Position numbers and translations under genes: made by a program
In this document: piece by piece, positions 33,488 through 37,313 of the stretch
Numbering within the stretch: the first letter of the stretch is position 1
Layout: each line of letters opens with the position of its first letter
DNA from: Natrinema soli
GTDB lineage: Archaea; Halobacteriota; Halobacteria; Halobacteriales; Natrialbaceae
DNA length: 37,313 nucleotides
Direction of reading: 5' to 3'
Assembly: GCF_028618695.1 (NCBI RefSeq)
Contig: NZ_JAQIVI010000137.1
Span: 1 to 37,313 of the forward strand
Notes under the pieces: model-generated
The model's input: only the letters and a program-made list of their open reading frames with translations
What the model was told of the DNA's origin: nothing
Database searches by the model: none

Positions 33488-34039
33488 CTACAATCCACCC
33501 TGCATCAGGTCGACCGGCAGGATGTAGTCGAACGAGAGGGCAATCGCGATTGCCATGCCGAGCAACACCGCCGCGATCCGCTTTCGGATGCCGAAGAGCG
33601 CCGAGTACGCGATCACGAACAGCGGCGTCGCCAGCACGAGGCCGATGGCGTAGCCGACGACTCCGTATCCGGCCAACAGACCGACGAGTATCGCCTGCTG
33701 TCGCTCGGCGTGTGGCGACGCGGCCCCGTGCTCGCCGTCTCGCTCCGCTTGCGAGGTGACCGCTTCCTCGGACTCGACGAGTTCGTCTTCCTCGTAATCG
33801 AACATCGAGCCCGAATCGTCGACGGCGTTACGTATCGATTCGGGGAGATACCCCCGTGCGAGCAACAGGAGCACGCCACAGATCGTCGCGATTGCGGTGA
33901 AGCGGGGGAAGATGGCGACCTGGTAGGAAAACGCGAACGACTCGACGAGCATGTAGCTCGAGACCACGAGCATGCCGACAAGCATCACGGCTTCCGGCGT
34001 CGCTCGGTCCGTTATCGTACGATAAATTGAGTTGACCAT
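33488..34039 (-). CDS. tctB: tripartite tricarboxylate transporter small permease TctB
   Basis: The 183-residue protein shows four hydrophobic segments (about 18-35, 42-60, 120-145 and 150-170). A long acidic cytoplasmic loop (FDYEEDELVESEEAV, to about 110) separates the pairs. This is the layout of the small TctB subunit, with the loop longer and more acidic than in bacteria, as expected for a halophile. ATG 34039 is chosen because the upstream extension is Arg-rich and shadows tctC. It starts 8 bases after the tctC stop and ends immediately before tctA. Confidence 0.88.
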   Translation of the reverse strand: MVNSIYRTITDRATPEAVMLVGMLVVSSYMLVESFAFSYQVAIFPRFTAIATICGVLLLLARGYLPESIRNAVDDSGSMFDYEEDELVESEEAVTSQAERDGEHGAASPHAERQQAILVGLLAGYGVVGYAIGLVLATPLFVIAYSALFGIRKRIAAVLLGMAIAIALSFDYILPVDLMQGGL

Positions 34040-34047
34040 GCCTGTAC

Positions 34048-35022
34048 CTATTGCAGTTCTTCGAGGTCGACGTTCTCGGGGATCGCTTCCTCGTTCTCCT
34101 CCATGACCGAGACCGCCTCGTCGGGACTGATGAACTGGACGTCGTTGCCCGTCTCCTCGCTCCACTCCGCCATCGCGTCGCTCTGGAGCGTCTCTTCGAG
34201 GCTATCGGTCAGGGTCTGGAGCTGATCGTCTGGCAGCTCCGGCGGCGCGATGAACGCCCGCATGAAGCCGCCCATGAAGTCGATTTCGGGATCGTAGCCG
34301 GCGTCAGTGTACGTCGGCAGGTCGGGGAACACGCCGCTCCCGTCGCTGTGTAACGCGGTGTTCACGTTGACCTGACTCTGGGCGTCTTCGGCGGCCGTCT
34401 CGGTGACGATCCCGACCGGAACCTCGCTGCTGGCGACCGCCTCGAGGACGGGGCCGCTCCCGTTGTACGCGATGAAGTTCTCCCACTGGATATCGAGTCG
34501 TCCCTTCATCGTCTCGGCGAGGATGTGGCTAGGAGAGCCCGTCGGCTGGCCGCCGATCGCCTCGATGTCGCCGCTCTCGTACGCGTCGGCGATCGCTCCG
34601 AAGTCATCCAGCCCTGCGTCCGGGTTCGATACTAACACCCAGACGTCCCGCGTGTAGCCGCCGATGTAACTGTAATCGGTAACGCTGAATCCGGGTTCCT
34701 GGATGAGGAACTGGGCCACGTCGGGGGAGTTGATCGGGCCGAGGGTGTATCCGTCGGGATTGGCGCTGTAAATCCGACTCAGTCCCTGCATTCCCGCCGC
34801 CCCCTCGATGTTTTCGAACTGCACACCCACGTTGTGGTTGTCCGCAATTTCCTGCCAGATCTGTCGCGTGTAGATGTCGGTCCCGCCGCCCTGTCCCCAT
34901 GAGATGATGACGTGGAATTGATCGCTGGGGTATTCTCCACCGCTGTCGCCGCCGAGACAGCCGGCGAGCAACCCCGTCCCGATACTACCCGCTGCCGTGA
35001 CGTACGCACGCCTACTGAACAT
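34048..35022 (-). CDS. tctC: tripartite tricarboxylate transporter receptor lipoprotein TctC
   Basis: The 324-residue solute receptor carries a twin-arginine lipoprotein leader, SRRAYVTAAGSIGTGLLAGC, with the lipid-attachment Cys at 22. Mature landmarks of the Bug/TctC family are IISWGQGGGTDIYTRQI, GAAGMQGLSRI, the ligand loop IGGQPTGSPSHI and a closing PPELPDDQLQTLTDSLEE region. It binds a carboxylate outside the cell and passes it to TctAB. First gene of the operon; TATA-like cttattaata lies about 28 bases upstream of the ATG. Substrate class: citrate, other tri/dicarboxylates or sugar acids. Confidence 0.9.
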   Translation of the reverse strand: MFSRRAYVTAAGSIGTGLLAGCLGGDSGGEYPSDQFHVIISWGQGGGTDIYTRQIWQEIADNHNVGVQFENIEGAAGMQGLSRIYSANPDGYTLGPINSPDVAQFLIQEPGFSVTDYSYIGGYTRDVWVLVSNPDAGLDDFGAIADAYESGDIEAIGGQPTGSPSHILAETMKGRLDIQWENFIAYNGSGPVLEAVASSEVPVGIVTETAAEDAQSQVNVNTALHSDGSGVFPDLPTYTDAGYDPEIDFMGGFMRAFIAPPELPDDQLQTLTDSLEETLQSDAMAEWSEETGNDVQFISPDEAVSVMEENEEAIPENVDLEELQ

Positions 35023-35408
35023 GCAATGTGTTAGAATCTAACGCACTTATTAATACTTATTATAATATTCGGATATAACTGGGGTCTCGGTATGCATCAG
35101 CGACTGTGAAATTTTGGTTTCGAATGCGAAAGGACGGTTCTCGCTCCGGTTCGGCTGATCGGAGTTCCCGCCGAGCGGAGACGAGGGGAGAGCGGATCCC
35201 TCGAGCGCTGCGCGGCCGTCGACCCTGAAACTCCCTCGCCATCATCGGTCGGCGGCGATTCGACCGTCGGCGAGACAAGGGAGTCGATGGCGGACGGCGA
35301 GGACGGCCGATCTGCAGAGACTGAATCGGCCGCTGTCGCCGGAGCGACGGGTTCGTTCGGTGTAACCGATCGGTAGGTATAACACGTGTCGGATCGATTT
35401 CTCGACGA
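35023..35408. other. divergent intergenic region between tctC and lutC
   Basis: It contains an AT-rich promoter block for tctC at 35041-35075 and a TATA box for lutC near 35378. The 300 bases between show only Arg-rich open frames that do not look like haloarchaeal protein. Confidence 0.45.
35378..35383 (+). promoter_or_regulatory. TATA box of lutC
   Basis: The sequence tataac is centred 28 bases before ATG 35409 with no Shine-Dalgarno site, consistent with leaderless transcription and with the chosen start. Confidence 0.5.
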
Positions 35409-35918
35409 ATGGTAGCGGATATCACAGAGCGTTTCGCATCGTCGATGGAGGCCGCGAACGTCGAGTCCACGCGCGTCGAGGCGGCGGCGTTCGAGGCGGC
35501 CCTCGAGAAGGTGGTCGAATCGCCGGCCGTCGGTGCGCCACTCGGAATCGAGGGCGTCTCCCTCGAGGAGACCGAAGTGACCGTCCCGCCGACGCCGCGA
35601 CTGCTCATGGACGCCGAAACCGGCGTCACGAGAGTGCACGGTGGAATCGCGGAGCACGGCACGTTCGTGATCCAGTCGGGCGCAGACGGCACCGAACCGG
35701 TGAGTCTGTACCCGCGGACGCACGTCGGCGTCGTTCGCGCGAGCGACCTCCACGAGGACGTCGAGTCGGTCGCCGCGTGGCTCGACGAGGAGTTCGACGC
35801 GGGCCGCAACTCGGCGATTCTGGCGACCGGCGCCAGCGCGACCGCGGACATGGGCGAACTCGTCCGCGGCGTTCACGGCCCGCAAACCGTCCACGCCATC
35901 GTCATTACGGATCGCTAA
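35409..35918 (+). CDS. lutC: LUD-domain protein LutC/YkgG
   Basis: The 169-residue protein is a single LUD (lactate utilisation) domain, with PPTPRLLMDAETGVTRVHGGIAEHGTF, VSLYPRTHVGVV and ILATGASATADMGELVRGVHGP, the C-terminal part being the most conserved. LutC acts with the iron-sulfur protein LutB and, in bacteria, LutA in oxidation of L-lactate to pyruvate. It stops two bases before lutB starts. In haloarchaea the cluster often includes an FAD-linked oxidase, of which only a relic is seen 5 kb upstream. Confidence 0.88.
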   Translation: MVADITERFASSMEAANVESTRVEAAAFEAALEKVVESPAVGAPLGIEGVSLEETEVTVPPTPRLLMDAETGVTRVHGGIAEHGTFVIQSGADGTEPVSLYPRTHVGVVRASDLHEDVESVAAWLDEEFDAGRNSAILATGASATADMGELVRGVHGPQTVHAIVITDR

Positions 35919-35920
35919 TC

Positions 35921-37313
35921 ATGTCGGAAACCACCACTCGAGCGGAGAAGGCCGCGCGCATCAGACACCTCTTCCAGACCGAGGGCGAGGCGGTGTTCGA
36001 GAACACGAACCACATCAACAACGGTCGGTACGAGGCCAACGCCAGGTCCGACGACATCGAGGACCTCCGGTCGGCGGCCCGTCGCATCAAGGAAGACGCC
36101 ATCGAGCGCCTCCCCGAACTGATCGAGACGGTCCGCGAGAGCGTTGAAGCAAACAGCGGGACGGTGTACCTCGCCGACGACGCCGGCGACGCCAACCGCT
36201 ACATCACCGAGGTCGTCGAGGACAACGACGCCGAGTCGGTCGTCAAGTCGAAGTCGATGACCAGCGAGGAGATCGAAGTCAACGAGGCGCTCGAGGCGAA
36301 CGACGTCGGTGTCTACGAGACCGACCTCGGGGAGTTCGTCCTGCAGGTCGCCGACGAAGCGCCCTCGCACCTCGTGGGCCCCGCGTTCCACAAGTCCACC
36401 GAGGAGATCGCCGAACTCTTCAACGCCCGCTTCGATCCCGAGACGCCGTTCGAGACCGCGACGGACCTCACGCAGTTCGCGCGCGACTACGTCGGCGAGC
36501 AGATCAGGGACGCGGACGTCGGGATGACGGGCGCGAACTTCGTGTTCGCCGAGTCGGGGACCATCGCGCTCGTGACCAACGAGGGCAACGCCCGGAAGTG
36601 CGCGGTGACGCCGGAGACCCACGTCGCGGTTGCCGGCATCGAGAAGCTCATCCCGAGCGTGCGGGAGTTCCCGCCGTTCGCCGAACTCATCGCGAAAGCC
36701 GCCGCCGGTCAGGACATCGCGACCTACCTGTCGCTGCTGTCTCCGCCGGTCGATTCGCCGGTCATCGACTTCGAGAACCCCGACGAACCGCTGTCCGGCG
36801 GCGGTGCCGAGGACCGCGAGTTCCACCTTGTGCTCATCGACAACGGCCGGACGGCTATGCGCGAGGACGACGAGCTCCGGGAGACGCTGTACTGCATCCG
36901 CTGTGGCGCCTGCGCGAACTCGTGTGCGAACTTCCAGCACGTCGGCGGCCACGCCTTCGGCGGCGAGACCTACACCGGCGGGATCGCCACTGGCTGGGAA
37001 GCGGGCGTCCACGGGCAGGAGTCCGCCGCGGAGTTCAACGACCTCTGTACGGGCTGCTCGCGGTGTGTCAACGCGTGTCCGGTGAAGATCGACATTCCGT
37101 GGATCAACACGGCCGTCCGGGACCGCATCAACCGCGGCGCCGATCCCGAGCGGTTCGACTCGCTCGTGGAGGGGCTGACGCCGGACGAGGAGCCGGGGGA
37201 ACTCGACGTTCAGAAGTGTCTGTTCGGCAACTACGGGACCCTCGCCCGCCTGGGCAGCGCGACGGCGCCGGTCTCGAACTGGCTGGCCGACCTCGCCCCG
37301 TCCCGGGCGCTCA
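35921..37313 (+). CDS. lutB: LutB/LldF-type iron-sulfur oxidoreductase subunit (3' partial)
   Basis: At least 464 codons are present before the window ends. The N-terminal LUD domain includes SMTSEEIEVNEALEANDVGV, PSHLVGPAFHKS and GANFVFAESGTIALVTNEGN. Two 4Fe-4S motifs follow: CIRCGACANSCANFQHVGG and CTGCSRCVNACPVKIDIPW. This is the electron-transfer subunit for lactate or 2-hydroxyacid oxidation, delivering electrons towards the quinone pool. It starts two bases after the lutC stop, so the pair forms an operon. Confidence 0.92.
   Translation, partial: MSETTTRAEKAARIRHLFQTEGEAVFENTNHINNGRYEANARSDDIEDLRSAARRIKEDAIERLPELIETVRESVEANSGTVYLADDAGDANRYITEVVEDNDAESVVKSKSMTSEEIEVNEALEANDVGVYETDLGEFVLQVADEAPSHLVGPAFHKSTEEIAELFNARFDPETPFETATDLTQFARDYVGEQIRDADVGMTGANFVFAESGTIALVTNEGNARKCAVTPETHVAVAGIEKLIPSVREFPPFAELIAKAAAGQDIATYLSLLSPPVDSPVIDFENPDEPLSGGGAEDREFHLVLIDNGRTAMREDDELRETLYCIRCGACANSCANFQHVGGHAFGGETYTGGIATGWEAGVHGQESAAEFNDLCTGCSRCVNACPVKIDIPWINTAVRDRINRGADPERFDSLVEGLTPDEEPGELDVQKCLFGNYGTLARLGSATAPVSNWLADLAPSRAL

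Noticed and set aside
1..37313. CRISPR arrays, tRNA and rRNA genes
   Set aside because: I saw no regularly spaced repeats and recognised no tRNA or rRNA sequence while reading; a covariance-model scan would be needed to exclude small RNAs.

Overview
The window is from a halophilic archaeon. Evidence: high-GC core genes, very acidic proteins, TATA boxes about 25-35 bases upstream of start codons with few Shine-Dalgarno sites (leaderless style), Tat and lipobox leaders, and haloarchaeal gene architectures such as the dehydrogenase-hydratase fusion and a thiolase paired with a DUF35 protein. A Natrialbales-type host (Natrinema, Haloterrigena or Natronococcus relatives) is my guess only.

Region 1 (1-11.2 kb) concerns acyl-CoA metabolism. 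It holds a partial gene of unknown function, a small acidic protein, an orphan LivG-like ABC ATPase, a hotdog thioesterase, a remnant of an NDP-forming acyl-CoA synthetase and a frameshifted SLC13-type anion transporter. A tight operon follows: 3-hydroxyacyl-CoA dehydrogenase/enoyl-CoA hydratase fusion, SCP-x-like thiolase, DUF35 zinc-ribbon/OB protein and fatty acyl-CoA ligase, with 4-base overlaps at the last three junctions. An IclR regulator lies just downstream. Together they give ligase activation, hydration/oxidation and thiolysis, i.e. beta-oxidation or a related ring or branched-acid pathway.

Region 2 (11.3-25.6 kb) is accessory. It starts with a dead IS5-type element. Then come three paralogous class III (CaiB/BaiF) CoA-transferases, a second IclR regulator, a Tat-exported esterase, a MATE exporter, and a TAXI-type TRAP transporter (binding protein plus fused permease) preceded by a decayed copy of the same permease. 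A plausible joint function is extracellular ester hydrolysis, carboxylate import and CoA activation by transfer. Base composition becomes clearly more AT-rich at about 21-25.6 kb.

Region 3 (25.6-30.1 kb) is an insertion-sequence graveyard. It contains an inactivated IS1595-type element, an intact IS6-type element with a direct repeat at its ends, and an older IS6-type element interrupted by a 450-base internally deleted IS6 derivative with a perfect 8-base target duplication. Remnants of other elements follow, then two broken metabolic genes joined at one breakpoint: a fumarylacetoacetate hydrolase-family gene and the C-terminal part of an FAD/Fe-S oxidase.

Region 4 (30.1 kb to end) returns to core-like composition: a UspA protein, an enolase-superfamily dehydratase/racemase, a tripartite tricarboxylate transporter (tctC-tctB-tctA) and, divergently, lutC and the start of lutB for lactate or 2-hydroxyacid oxidation. 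The transporter and enolase-superfamily enzyme suggest uptake and processing of a sugar acid or hydroxyacid.
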